Assembly (NCBI GenBank): GCA_037954325.1
Contig: JBBMNZ010000001.1
Span: forward strand, 14,543,758-14,607,757
Length of the DNA stretch: 64,000 nucleotides
Reading direction: 5' to 3'
Source of the DNA: Fistularia commersonii
Taxonomy: Eukaryota; Chordata; Actinopteri; Syngnathiformes; Fistulariidae
Positions within the stretch are counted from its first letter, which is position 1. Each line of letters opens with the position of its first letter. The notes below the pieces were generated by a model that saw only the letters and a list, made by a program, of their open reading frames with translations, had not been told where the DNA came from and searched no databases. Of the stretch, positions 1 to 11,106 are shown piece after piece. A program made the position numbers and the translations under genes.

Positions 1-688
1 CGTTTCTTAATCTGACCGAAAACACGGACAGGTGCGCCGAACAAACACGCCACTCACCCCTGAAAGCTTCCTGATGTTTGGCGTCTGGCGTGGATATGCT
101 GCTGCTACGTGTTTTTTTTTTTTTTTTTTTTTTTGCCTACAACACCCAAGAAGCAGGAGAAACTCCCACCTACTCAGGGACCGTCTGACAGTAACACACC
201 TGCTCGGCTAGGGAGCGTCAAGCAATGGAAAATCTACTTTTATAATATGCCTGTCTGATGAAACGTAAACATGCATGAGTCGGCAAGTCATAATGCAATA
301 TTATGTACCGAATTTATCTGAGAAAACTATGGATTTATTTCAAAACGCAGACGCGGGCAGGGTGTGTACCTGGACCTGGAGGGGTATAATAAAATCTAAT
401 TTAAAATAAAGTATCGCCAAATCAGTAATATCAGAGCCCAGATTGAGAGGTAAATGGTCAAGGATGTAATGCCACCTACTGGAAAGACGTCTTTCTTTCA
501 TCAAGTCTTTTGGGACAGACGATGCATAACTGGGGGGTCTGGTGAGGGTATGGAGGCAGAAAAGGGCAGATATATGTATAGAAATAATACTGAAATAATA
601 GAAGAATAATAGTAGAAATAATACTGATATGCATCCCAAACCTGTTGGTTGAACTATACTGTATGTAAGTATGTAATGATGTGTGTTT

Positions 689-693
<5 letters not shown>

Positions 694-730
<37 letters not shown>
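694..730. repeat. (TA)n microsatellite
   Basis: Uninterrupted alternating TA run directly following the first copy of the direct duplication. Confidence 0.95.
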
Positions 731-732
<2 letters not shown>

Positions 733-903
733 CTGAAATAATAGAAGAATATATGTATAATATAATAATTATAATTATTATATATAATATACATATACAT
801 ATATATAATACTGAAATAATAGAAGAATAATGGTAGAAATAATACTGATATGCATCCCAAACCTGTGGGTCGAACTATACTGTATGTAATGTGTGTTTTG
901 TTT

Positions 904-906
<3 letters not shown>

Positions 907-938
<32 letters not shown>
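907..938. repeat. (TA)n microsatellite
   Basis: Alternating TA run directly following the second copy of the direct duplication and abutting the inverted arm at 934-1012. Confidence 0.95.
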
Positions 939-941
<3 letters not shown>

Positions 942-1190
942 CTTTCCTGGCTCCATACCCTCACCAGACCCCCTAGTTATGCATCGTCTGACCCAAAAGA
1001 CTTGATGAAATATATATATAGTAACACAAATATATATACATTTATATATGTACATATAAATATATATAATATATATGTATATATATTTATATTTATATAC
1101 ATATATAAATGTATATGGGGAAGGGGGGAAATGTTTTTCCTTGCAGATTAGATGAACACGCTGTTCGTCTCGCCTTTGTCTTTTGTGCAG

Positions 1191-1364
1191 CAACCTGAGC
1201 AAGAAACAGATGGCAGATCCACGCCAGCGGGTGGCGCTCTAGGAGGCAGCGGGGCGCCGTGATTGGAAAGGAGGTGGATGGAGTCGAGCCGCACTCGGAA
1301 TGACCGAGGAGCTGCGAGGAGAAGCTCCGTGGTGCTGAAAGGACAGCTCCCCTCACACCCACAG
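1191..1364 (+). other. zdhhc22: candidate non-coding first exon of zdhhc22
   Basis: This GC-rich island stands out in an AT-rich region. It is preceded by a pyrimidine-rich acceptor-like tract ending ttttgtgcag (to 1190) and ends at a good donor, cacag|gtaggc (1364/1365). No long + frame runs through it, so it fits a 5' UTR exon. Its donor could join the acceptor tccatcacag at 2566, just upstream of the zdhhc22 start codon. Transcription could instead start inside it. This is inferred from splice signals and base composition only. Confidence 0.4.
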
Positions 1365-2304
1365 GTAGGCGGCTCCGATTCCCCGAGCACGGCACGGCGG
1401 CGCTCAGTGTGACCAACTGGGAAAGGGAAATAAAAGACGAATCGTCATCGGAACCGATTATAATATCTGTTCCTGCATGATGGAAAAGGCTAGTATTTGG
1501 TTTGTTCTGCTCTCCGTCAGCTGAAGGACGTGCGCCGACTCATACTGTGTTTAACCCATGATATGACAGCAAGAACAAGACTGTATAACAGTTGCATCTG
1601 ACCCCCACACCCACCCCTATTACATGACTGGAGGTCACATTGGAGGTGGAGATATTTTTGGAATTCTCTGTAGCCCCTTAGGGTCCCAAGGGGCAGGGAT
1701 GGCTTCATATACCTGAACATCAGCACCTAAACTCATTTTTTTAGTGTGTGTTTTGGAGTATTTAAGATGTTGCACGAAGCATTTACATAACAACAAAAAC
1801 AATGAAAATAACAATAATAATAATAAATCACTACAGGCTTCTGTTGTGATTTAATATTTTGTCCGCACATGAGTTTATTTTGCTGCAAAGTATTCACTTT
1901 TCTATGGTGCCCCATTGGTTAATCTAAATTATTTTCTTTTTCATACTTTTGTCTTTGTGATACTATTGCGAAAAATATTTACCCAGCAGATACCTGAACT
2001 TTTTGTCTACAATAGCTTTAAAATATCATTCCCTTGTAAAACGTTACAATTGTTTTATGTTTGACTTCCTTTGTGCCAAAAGAGATGGGCTATTTTGTTT
2101 TTTACTGAAAGTCTTTCAAAATAGTGAAAACATTTTTTTATTTGCTTCCATCTCTTCTGTACTATTTGTTAATTCCGTTCATTTCAAACAAATATTCAAC
2201 TTTAGCATCAGGACCTTGGATTTAATGCTTTTAGTACACATTGCAGTTGTGCAGGTGGCACAAATGAAAGACAGATGATGTCTCGTACATTCACAATTCT
2301 GTGC

Positions 2305-2381
2305 ATATATATATATATGTATATGTATATGTATATGTATATGCATATGCATGTGTATATATATATGTATATGTATATGTG

Positions 2382-2431
<50 letters not shown>

Positions 2432-2460
2432 CATATATGTATATATTATATATTTATATG
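2305..2460. repeat. compound (TATG)n/(TG)n/(TA)n microsatellite
   Basis: Tandem TATATG units, then a TG run (about 2391-2418), then TA-rich sequence, inside the presumed 5' UTR intron of zdhhc22. The open frames across it (Tyr/Ile/Cys/Val repeats) are spurious. Confidence 0.95.
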
Positions 2461-2568
2461 TATATTCTGCAAAAATAAAATGTGATCCACTAAATTTTAC
2501 TGAATTTTAACTTTGCCTGTGCTGATAATCACATTGTTCAAAACATTGTGTCTCCCTCCATCACAGAC

Positions 2569-3484
2569 ATGTTTACCCGGATGCTGAAACTGAGGCTTCT
2601 GAATGCTGTGGCACCTTCGTACTTTTTCATGGCTACATGTGTCACCTTCATTTTGCACTTCTACTTCTTCATCCCGACTATTTTCCCGAATCCCGATGCA
2701 TCACTTGGAGGTTCAAAGACTCTTCACACAGTTGTTTTCCTTTTCTTGATGTTTAACGCTCTTGGAAATTACTTAATGACAATCAAATATCCCGCTGCAA
2801 GTTCCAATGAGACCGCAGTTCCCATATGTTCGCCGCACTGCTCGGACAAAGTGGATGCACACTACCTCCTGAATGGTCGCCACTTCTGCAAACTGTGTAA
2901 AAAAATTATCCTAAAGAGGGATCATCACTGCTTTTTTACTGGAAACTGCATTGGAAACAAAAATATGCGCTACTTCATTATGTTCTGCATCTATACATCA
3001 TGCACTTGTTTGTATTCCTTGGTTCTCGGCGTGGCCTTTCTGACAGTGGAGTACTCCATCTCGTTTGAGAATCCACTGACCTTCCTGACTCTTCTCCCAC
3101 TTTCCACTGCTTACTTCTTCATGGGTTAGTTATTTTATCATTCCTGATCAATATTTGCCACTTGCAATAAGAAATTATCTTCTCATTCTCAGTTTCTCTC
3201 ACCTAGGAACGATCTCAGGTTTGCAGCTTTTTCTGGTTCTGATGCTATACGTCTGGCTGGGCATTGGACTGGTCTGCGCAGGCTTCTGCTGCCAGCAGGT
3301 GCTGCTAGTGGCCCGGGGACAGACATGGTGTCAGATGCAGAAGAGGCAGCTTGTGGAGAACCACAACCCCTGGAGAGCCAATCTCAAGGATGTGTTTGGT
3401 ACCCGCTGGATCCTTGGTCTAATCCTGCCTGTGCAGACAGTGGGGGAGTGCTCTGAGGACACAGATACAAATAAACAAGACTGA
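2569..3484 (+). CDS. zdhhc22: ZDHHC22, DHHC-type palmitoyltransferase
   Basis: Member of the DHHC family, which attaches palmitate to cytoplasmic cysteines of proteins by way of an acyl-enzyme; this is a predicted multi-pass endomembrane/Golgi protein. The CDS joins 2569-3124 and 3207-3484 and gives about 277 aa (human ZDHHC22 is 263). The cysteine-rich core begins near residue 107 (CKLCKKIILKR). The catalytic DHHC is at residues 118-121, followed by CFFTGNCIGNKNMR, a very ZDHHC22-like stretch. Hydrophobic segments lie near residues 15-37, 55-70, 133-160 and in exon 2 (LQLFLVLMLYVWLGIGLVCA). The intron is only 82 bp, with donor ATGG|gttag and acceptor ctcacctag|GAACG, splitting a Gly codon. 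The start ATG lies 3 nt after acceptor cacag (2566); an in-frame ATG at 2581 matches the human start (MLKLRLL versus MLALRLL), so either could be used. The gene is convergent with cipc, as in human. The family is very likely; activity and substrate are not shown. Confidence 0.93.
3125..3206 (+). other. zdhhc22: 82-bp intron of zdhhc22
   Basis: Compact GT-AG intron (gttagt ... ctcacctag) that restores the reading frame from ...AYFFMG to TISGLQLF. Its removal is required, because the upstream frame stops at the TAG just after the donor. Confidence 0.85.
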
Positions 3485-4663
3485 TCACATGATCACATCA
3501 TCTCAGTAGGTCATGGATTATAACGCAAACAGCCCTGGTTGTAGAAAATGCTTTTAATGCACCCATGCGGTGATTAAATTACAGCATTAATTGTCCTTCA
3601 CCTGTAGGTGCAGTTTAAAGTTTAAGGTAGGGTGAACCTCAAGGAAAATCTAGAGAACATATATTTAAATAATTAAGTGAGCCTTCTTTTTCAAGGCAAA
3701 ATAAGAAGGTTATATATGTGTATATAAGATTTCTTTAAACGTGTACACATGGCTTCTACATGCAGCGTTTTGAATTCTCTATGTATCAACCCTTTGATTT
3801 TGTAATTTTAGTCATTTGAAATAATCTAATCATTACTTTAATCATTTTCTTGTCATATAAAAAAGGAATTGGTTCTCAGATTTTTGGTTTTATGATAGAC
3901 ATCTTAGATACATCACTTATTTTTTTGTGCTGGATGAGTATACAATTATGGCCATGGCTACTAGAGAGCTTAGTGAGTTCGTTTTGGCCCTGCAAACCGT
4001 ACTTGCAGTTTCATGACCTCTGACATGGTCGAGGAATCATTAGCTTTGGAATACATTCCTGTGAGAACTGTAGCAATAAAGTTAATGTAGACTAGCCAGA
4101 ATTTCTTTGTGTAACTGTAAGATAGTTTTTAATGGGTAATATTAGGATAAGATCACTTTGGACATTCATGTTAATATGATGTGTACACATTGACTGCTTT
4201 GCATTTCAGTACTTTACAGTTGAACTGAGGGGCCATGCCAGTGGGCACTCCAAAAGCTCCTTGTAGGGCTCTTCATCCTACCTTGGAGAACATTCAGGAA
4301 AAGTTTTTGTCTTTTCATAACAATAATTAATTGTGTTAAGGGCCAGCCTGCAAAGTACATTGTTCACTGCATTTAGACTGTAGTATTTGCCTTTTCTACA
4401 TAAAAAAAGTTTGTTTGGTACTCTCCACTTTGTAAAAATGGTTGTGGCCGGGGGGTGTATGACTAGGACTTGCTCCATAATTATCCAGGGTATTACTCAC
4501 AATGTGCCGTGATATGTATTACATTCTTCATATGACCCCAAAGATGAGGTATCCGCATTTCTACTCATGCTAGTGATAGGACACACTTGTAAAGACTTAC
4601 CACTGTAATACTTTAACTACTGTATTATATATTCATAATGGGAAAAAAGTGGGTTTTAATAAA
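3485..4663 (+). other. zdhhc22: probable 3' UTR of zdhhc22
   Basis: No coding potential follows the TGA at 3482-3484. AATAAA signals lie at 4075-4080 and 4658-4663. The distal one would give a 3' UTR of about 1.2 kb ending before the convergent cipc 3' region. The actual cleavage site is unknown. Confidence 0.5.
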
Positions 4664-6659
4664 AATGCCTTCAATTTTCAGAAGCTATTTTATCAATTTG
4701 TGTAAATTAGCTTTCATAGACATTTTCTTCAGTGATGGTGGACATTATAGATGAAGAAAGAAATAGAAGAAAGAACAAAGAAATAGAAGACTAAAGCAAA
4801 GGGATTTTCAAAATTTTATGACAAATAATAGAATAAAAGCACATCAACAACAGAAAAACAAAAACACTGTCAAATTCAAAATTTGGCAACCCTTAATTTG
4901 CCATTAAAATCAAGTCTTATTTATGTCAAACATTTACTTGTACCAACTGTAAAACATTTCAATTAAGAGTGTTCCCGGAAAAAAAAAGACTACAGTGACC
5001 AGTTGAACGACACTGTACAACAGAACTCAAATATGCTATATCGTAATCCACGGCGCTTTCTCCAGGAACACAGCTTTAAATATCCAACATATCTGAAGAG
5101 CACTAAGTCTTTGGAGAGCTTGAAGCGCATTCAAGCTTTCGTTCATGACATCTACAAAAAAATACAGTAACGTATGCTGCTTAAGCACTGATAAAAGCTT
5201 GTCAAAAGGCACAAGTAACCATAAAAACACTCATATTCACATTAATTTCTCAACAAGGGAGAGTAAATTCCCATTAGGTCAATCAGATCCAGAAATGTAA
5301 GTAACTGTTCAACTAAAGTGCAATAGTTTGATATGAAAGTTTTTCAAATATTGAGGTCTCTACCTTTAAGTTACAATTAATGCTCCATTTGATTTGCAGC
5401 AGGAATCAACACAATAGCAAAAGATCCAAGGTAAAGACAGTTACAGGCAACACAACATCTGCTGCTACAATGTCTCGTTCACTCTTAATACTGCCTTTTT
5501 TTTTTTTTTTTTAATGGAGCTCATCTTATCAGTAAACTTGGAACCAATTATAATGTGCTTTGCTTATTCATATAATTAATACAGCATTAGGTTTGGTCAA
5601 AATTATTACAAATCAGAAAAGTAGGTAATTGTATATAAAAAGAAAAACACAAACTAACAAAGCAATGATTTGCAAGTATTTCAGGCCTCACTGTGCAAGA
5701 CCACAAGCCATCGGTACAGAAAAATAACAAATTATTGCTCCATTTATCCCATCAAAATATACAAAGAATTGAGATGGGTAACATGTAGCAACACTGGGTT
5801 CCTTTTTCGTACTAAAATGTGAAAGAACCAACTGCCAAACTGGCAGCTCTGAGAAATGGGCTGCAACGATTAACAAAACGATAACAGCAAATTTCCTGTG
5901 TTGTGTTGGCTTGGTGTGTTTTAAATAAGGTGCTGCTTCGGAGGCTGTAATGAATTAAATGACTTTTGTAGTTACATAAACCAAAATTGTGGAAAATAAG
6001 TTACAATCGTGCTTACCTTCAACTTTTGATTTGAATTGTCTGGTAAGCATAAATTCATATCAAATCTCACATCTTCTTGTTCAATACATGTCAAGAATAC
6101 AAAACTAAATTCAACAGTTTGTCTGAATTCAGCTTACAATGTTCGACATTGCAAACACAGCCTTGCATTAATCCATGTTGAAAAATTGTGTTAAATTATT
6201 CGTTTTCCTATTAGTTAAGATAGAAAGAGAGTATATGGATTTGACCCAATGAGCCCTCATATATGAATTAAGACATGCTTTTACATACAGACAACATAGC
6301 CCTACTGCAAGTTGTACTTGCTATGCTGAAACAGCAGAGGCAAAGAAATTCATTATAGGCGAGGGTTTGAAATGTAAGCATGCTGGTTAAATCCCACCAG
6401 ATGGAGTATATATGCTTTAGCTTTAAATTTGTCTGGGAAAGTATTCATTGATGTTTCTGATTCCATCACCTTTAGATGTAAGATTTTTACCTAATGAGCC
6501 CCTGACAAGAGGTATAGCAGGATTATCTACGATGCTACATGCACTGTGTTAAATGATGAAAACAAGTGTTTGGGCTCCTTAAATGACATTCCACATTTAG
6601 ATCAATGATAATGTCCACCGGAACAATACATTATACCAAGTGACTGTGGGCCTTCTCTG
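4664..6659 (-). other. cipc 3' UTR and zdhhc22-cipc intergenic DNA
   Basis: About 2 kb of AT-rich non-coding DNA between the two convergent genes. Much of it is probably the long 3' UTR of cipc, since mammalian CIPC also has a long 3' UTR. I found no canonical AATAAA on the minus strand close to the cipc stop and cannot place the transcript end. A poly-T tract lies near 5497-5512. Confidence 0.4.
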
Positions 6660-8253
6660 CTACTTGTCTGTGTCTTGGAGAGAGAGCTGGAGTTTAGTCC
6701 AGAGATGCGGGTTGCCACTGTCCAGAGCTTCCAGCAGTAGAGCTGTTTGCTCCTGCAGCTGCTGCAGTTGACCTTGGGTGCGCTTGTTCTCCTTGATCAG
6801 CTGCTTTGTGCGCATGGTGATTCCAAGTAAACCACACTTGTTGAGAATGTTGTAGGTATTGCTGAAACGTTTGAATTTGTGACTGTCTGGTGAGAGGCAG
6901 TCCTGGTAATTGTACGGATATTCATTGTTGCAGTTAACCACCGTCCAAAATTCACTCTCGGGCATCGGAGAGACAGACTTTTGGCTCTCTGCTGCCTGTG
7001 CTTGTGGATAGTTTGCTACTTTAAATGCAGGAGTGCCTGGTCTTGCTATTGGCTGGGCTGGCTGTGGGCTTTGGGAGCTAGAGAGCTTCAGGCTGTAGGC
7101 GTGCCTCCGCTGACGTGGCGCATATTCTGAAGATGACCTTTCCCTCATTCTTGGGGCCACAGGCCTCTTTGTGAAGGTCTCTTCGGGGTGTGGGGCAATT
7201 CTGGGATATGACTTGAGGGTGGGCTTGTAGCATTTTGATTGCCTGCTATTTTCAGAGACAGTCCTTGAGGGGCTGCTGCTGCTGTTCGAAAGCATGGGTT
7301 GAAGGAGAACTACCTGAGATGGAGGTATGACATCAAGAGGCGAAGAAAAACCAAAATGCTTTTCTTCTGAGGCCATTTGGGATTGCTGAAAGAAAAAAAT
7401 TAAAATGATTAATTTTTCGGTAAGGAGGACAATATAAAAATCTAAATTTACTGTAGTTATGTTATCAAGTTACATTGTAAACAATGAATCCTGATGTTGA
7501 AGATGAGCCTCCAAGTAGATTTACTAACAACATGGATTTTATCTATTCATTATTCATTCCATTTTTAATCACAAAATAGCACCTTTCAAAATAACCAAAT
7601 TAATATGTAACTAAATACAGAAAAATATATTTAATATTGTATCCAGCAGTGCCATGTGGCAGAATATTATGAAATGGGAAGTAACTATGTTATAATCTTA
7701 AAAAGGACTTCTCGTTAAGTTATCACATGCTGCATTGTTACAGGCTTACAAATTGGAATTTTGTCATGAGCAAAGGTGGTATAGCTATACAAAGCTGATC
7801 TACCATGAAAAATTGATTGAAGTGCATCTCACTAATTTAGCTTACCTGCTTTACAACAAAGTTATTCATAATTATCATTGGAGACAGTCCAGGGTAGGAG
7901 CCTCCCATCAAAGCTACCTGTAGACCACTTGCTTCCTGGCCGACAACGGGCTCCTTTCTTCCTGTGTCTTCGAAGTCAGTCTGATCGACTGTACTGAGGT
8001 ACTCAGAGCTGGCATCTGATGCAGGAAGGCAGACCAAACAGACCTCGTCATGTATTAAAGACTTAAATTCAACCGTCAATTGTGAACACTGTCTTAAGCA
8101 GTAGCTCAAACATTTATCTGTGCACAATGATGTAGCAGGACTCAAACCTGAGAATCCTGAATCTCTCTCCAGATCATTTTTGGACGTTCCTGAGCCTACT
8201 GGCCTCATGAATGATGCCGTCCTGTTCCTCTCTGGTCTATTAAAAGTGCTCAT
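6660..8253 (-). CDS. cipc: CIPC, CLOCK-interacting pacemaker (circadian repressor)
   Basis: Vertebrate CIPC binds CLOCK and represses CLOCK:BMAL1-driven transcription in the nucleus. Two coding exons on the minus strand (8253-7846 and 7385-6660) give 408 + 726 nt, or 377 aa (human 399). The N-terminal exon has ERDSGFSGLSP and ends LSPMIIMNNFVVKQ, matching human DKDSGFSD and LSPMVVMKNVLVKQ. The second exon has a Ser/Pro-rich middle with SYPRIAPHPE (human SYTKIAPHPG). It ends in the conserved predicted coiled coil, about residues 307-377: RFSNTYNILNKCGLLGITM, then TKQLIKENKRTQGQLQQLQEQ, matching human [20 protein letters not shown]. Splice sites are clear: acceptor cttttcag|AAGAG just before ATG 8253, donor AAGCAG|gtaagc at 7846, acceptor ctttcag|CAATCC at 7385. 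In-frame sequence upstream of 8253 is intron. The gene is convergent with zdhhc22, as in human. Naming is confident; function is by homology. Confidence 0.93.
7386..7845 (-). other. cipc: 460-bp intron of cipc
   Basis: Phase-0 GT-AG intron between the two coding exons (gtaagc ... tttttctttcag). AT-rich, with nothing else recognisable. Confidence 0.85.
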
Positions 8254-8258
8254 CTCTT

Positions 8259-9290
8259 CTGAAAAGCCAGAGACATCCACATCAAACAAGAAGATCAAAT
8301 AAAGTTATTTGCAAGATTTAAGATTATATTCAGGCTTTCCGGTCAATATTTTGTTTTTTTCTCCCAAGGTTAAGCCAACGCTACTGGTGTGTCACCGATG
8401 ACTGTTTAAGTTGTCCGAAGAAAGGAAAGGAACACGTCACCTCCTTCAAGAGTGGAGGATGTATCGATTGTAATGTGATTTGTAAAACATCAGTCAGAAA
8501 AAAAACATATCGCATTAAAAAGAGCAGTGGAACATTCAGGGAACGTTGAAACCAAACATTACATCAACTGAATATCGTAGATAAAGCGTCTTGTGTTGAA
8601 ATGAGAAGAAGAAATTAGCTTTGTCACTTGCTTACAGCATGATGTTGATTTCTGGTTCGTATTACGAAAAGAAACCCTCATTAATGCAAACAAAACACAT
8701 AATCGCCTTGCATTCTGAGCTGGTGTACTAGTGGTCACTAACTGTTAATGATACCCATTGGCTAATGTTAGCATTAGTTGATGTCGACGCAAGCAGATTC
8801 GATAAAACATTATACATTTTAAGCGCAAACTTACGAGTCACGGTCTTTATAAAATTCATTCTTTGATTGGAAAACACGACGCTGAGGGAAAGGAGGGAAT
8901 AAACGAACGAGTAATAACACACCACTTTTATGTATCGTGAGTTTACATCAGCTGTTTACCATCGTGTGCTATTTGCTAGCATAGCATTAGCGTGGCGACT
9001 ATCGTACAGCGAGACAATCGGTGTATTGTAACAGGCATACGAGTTGCGAACCTTCCCATTATGTTGTAAGAATGACAACAAATTGTCTTTAAATATTGCA
9101 AGGATATATTGATAACACCTTAGATCGTTCACTTGACAAACCTCGTCCGCTTGTCGCTTCAGTTCTTCCTCTTGTGCTGTCTTGTAGACTTACACGAGTC
9201 ACGCAGTGCTGCTGCCCTCCACTGGTAAAACATAAATACTGTCTAATGGAGAAAATCAAAGTACTTGGGATTTTCATTTAATCAAGATGC
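8259..9290 (-). promoter_or_regulatory. cipc: cipc 5' region: 5' UTR exon(s) and promoter, approximate
   Basis: The acceptor just before the cipc start codon requires at least one upstream non-coding exon. Two donor-like sites on the minus strand fit: gactc|gtaagtttgcgc near 8837 and cgt|gtaagtctaca near 9190. The promoter should therefore lie in about 8.8-9.3 kb. I saw no CACGTG E-box; only CACGTC near 8434. No transcript evidence is available. Confidence 0.35.
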
Positions 9291-11084
9291 GCTTCTATCT
9301 TGCAACTTCCATCTGTTTTTTTTTGTCGCTTTCTCTCCTCTGTCGTGTTTAAATTCTCCCATTCATATGTGAAATTAATATATTCTTACATATTATTATA
9401 TTACATACTCTTTTGCATGGCTTTGTGCTGCATGAACTGAAACTATGTAGGCCAAAAGTGGAAGTGAATGAAAATTGAATTCAAGTACAACAGTTCACTG
9501 ATGATTTACATAACCAACACACTACTCATGGTCTGGAAAGTAAGCATACAAATATACAGTATTTTCTTTAAAAAGACAGTATTTCTCACCTCTATAGGTG
9601 TCATTTTTGCAAGTGACTGCTGAAATTAGATCTCGGGGCTATGAACGAATTGTAAGATCTTTTCCGTTAGTTGACCAACCCTGATTATTTTGAATTGAAA
9701 TAATTGTGCCCATACTGTACTATAGAGTGAAAGCTCTTGTGTTTGGTGTGGCGTCTCAAATTGATCATGTTTGAAGAGTCCCATCGTCCCACCTCACACC
9801 GGAAATGTGAAAAACCATCACCCGTGTTTTTTTTATTCTTGCATTTGATTGCAAAAAACAGATGTGTTGCTTACCTGGCCCTTATTTCTAATGTTTTAAT
9901 AAAAATAAGAACATATGTCCCGAATTTCCTGTAAATACTTTGTCCTCCTGATTCCCGTATTTCCAGTAGAGAAATATTTTATGCTAAAAAAGACCATATG
10001 ATTTCTGACTGAAAAAGGTATTCGCACCGTGTGACAGAACATCTCTTTCTCTTCCCAGCCCTTGTCTCTCTGAGTGTTCTCGAAAATGTTCTCAATATAT
10101 CACCGAGCGCTGTTTCGTTACCATGAAAGCAGAAGGCAAGACACGGTGTCCTGCTGATAATCAAAGAGAAATACACATTCTCAATTAACACCGGCTGGCT
10201 TCTGAGGATGATCTTGCACGTTGGCTCTCTGGCAACACAGCAAAGGTGTTGCAAGAGTTCTTCTGAAATGTCCAAGAAGAAGCAAGTACAGTCGTGTTCA
10301 TTTTGATATATTGCAGTTAATTTATTCATATGGATTTGTTGGCAGACATGACTTCAGTTGATAAACTTTACTGATAAATATGAGTTTCATTTAGGTTTTA
10401 AACATGTAAAACTTACAGTGTGTTCGGTCACGCAGTGCGTCAGATAGAAGATTTTGAGCCCTTTCCAAACCAATGATGCCAACAACTGTGGAGATTAGTA
10501 CATTGATTTGTGTATTGACTATTGTACTGTAGTGCATTGTATGAAGCAGCACTGAAAACGTCTTTCCAATGACCCTTGAAAGAGTCATGCCGCATTGTGT
10601 GCAGTACAGCTACACGCTGAGACCCTGCCAGTACACATCAAGGCATCGTTGGTCAAGTTTTAACAAAGCTTTTTGGTCCATATATATATTCTGCTGTATC
10701 AGTCAATAAATAGGAGTATTAAACATGAATAACCATCCTTAAATACAAAAGAAATTGACCAATTACAATACCTGACACAGAAATTATTAGTGTAAAAGAG
10801 AAGGTATCAGTCTGTTTGGTTTTACATTGCACTGGCTCCCAAGGGTGTCCACTGTATGTAACAGCAGTCTTTTCACCAATAATAACAGAGTCTGCTGGGA
10901 CCTTGTCATAACAAAATGCATGGTCAATCAGCAAAGAGGCATGTTGGCAAAACAACCCAGCTGTTCGAGTCTCCGGCTGACAACAAAGTATTGATAGATG
11001 AGCGAGGCAGACTCTTGATGTTGTCACTAGGCTGGAAAGAAATAGCGAGCCACATTGCAACAGAGAGTAAGGTCTCCATCACAG
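9291..11084 (-). other. pgf 3' UTR and pgf-cipc intergenic DNA
   Basis: No supported coding exon. A minus-strand AATAAA (tttatt at 10321-10326) lies about 760 bp past the pgf stop and is a reasonable end for its 3' UTR. Another lies near 9832. The open frames at 10719-11060 and 9979-10329 (minus) have no recognisable domain and lie downstream of the pgf stop. An acceptor-like tract (ctatttctttccag) at about 11032-11045 could mark an alternative terminal exon, but that is unsupported. Confidence 0.45.
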
Positions 11085-11106
11085 TTACCTCCGAGGTATC
11101 TGGCAC
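11085..11106 (-). other. pgf: pgf last coding exon (CQIPRR-stop)
   Basis: After acceptor cttcag the exon reads G TGC CAG ATA CCT CGG AGG TAA, giving a terminal CQIPRR. This parallels CDKPRR at the end of VEGFA and the ...CGDAVPRR end of human PGF. The gtaac at 11088-11084 resembles a donor, but reading through gives the family-typical PRR stop. Confidence 0.85.

Larger units (their letters stand above)
496..1012. repeat. nested direct and inverted duplication
   Basis: A unit of about 79 bp at 496-574 (containing gatgcataactggggggtc) recurs in inverted orientation at about 934-1012 with roughly five mismatches. Between the arms, a block of about 110-130 bp starting near 571 (aataatactgaaataatag, then catcccaaacctgt) is repeated in direct orientation from about 797. 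A short third partial copy lies near 727-750. TA dinucleotide runs follow each direct copy. The structure suggests local duplication and inversion mediated by the TA-rich repeats. I do not recognise the unit as a named element. Confidence 0.75.
1..1190. other. AT-rich repetitive 5' flank of zdhhc22
   Basis: No coding exon is recognisable. The stretch holds a poly-T run (112-134), two long TA runs (694-730 and 907-938), and a duplicated plus inverted unit listed separately. The open frames here are low-complexity translations of TA repeats or shadows of the duplicated unit. Any distal promoter of zdhhc22 would lie in or next to this region, but no motif could be assigned. Confidence 0.6.

Noticed and set aside
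10719..11060. 113-codon minus frame with several cysteines next to pgf
   Set aside because: It lies beyond the family-typical PRR stop; kept only as a speculative alternative terminal exon.
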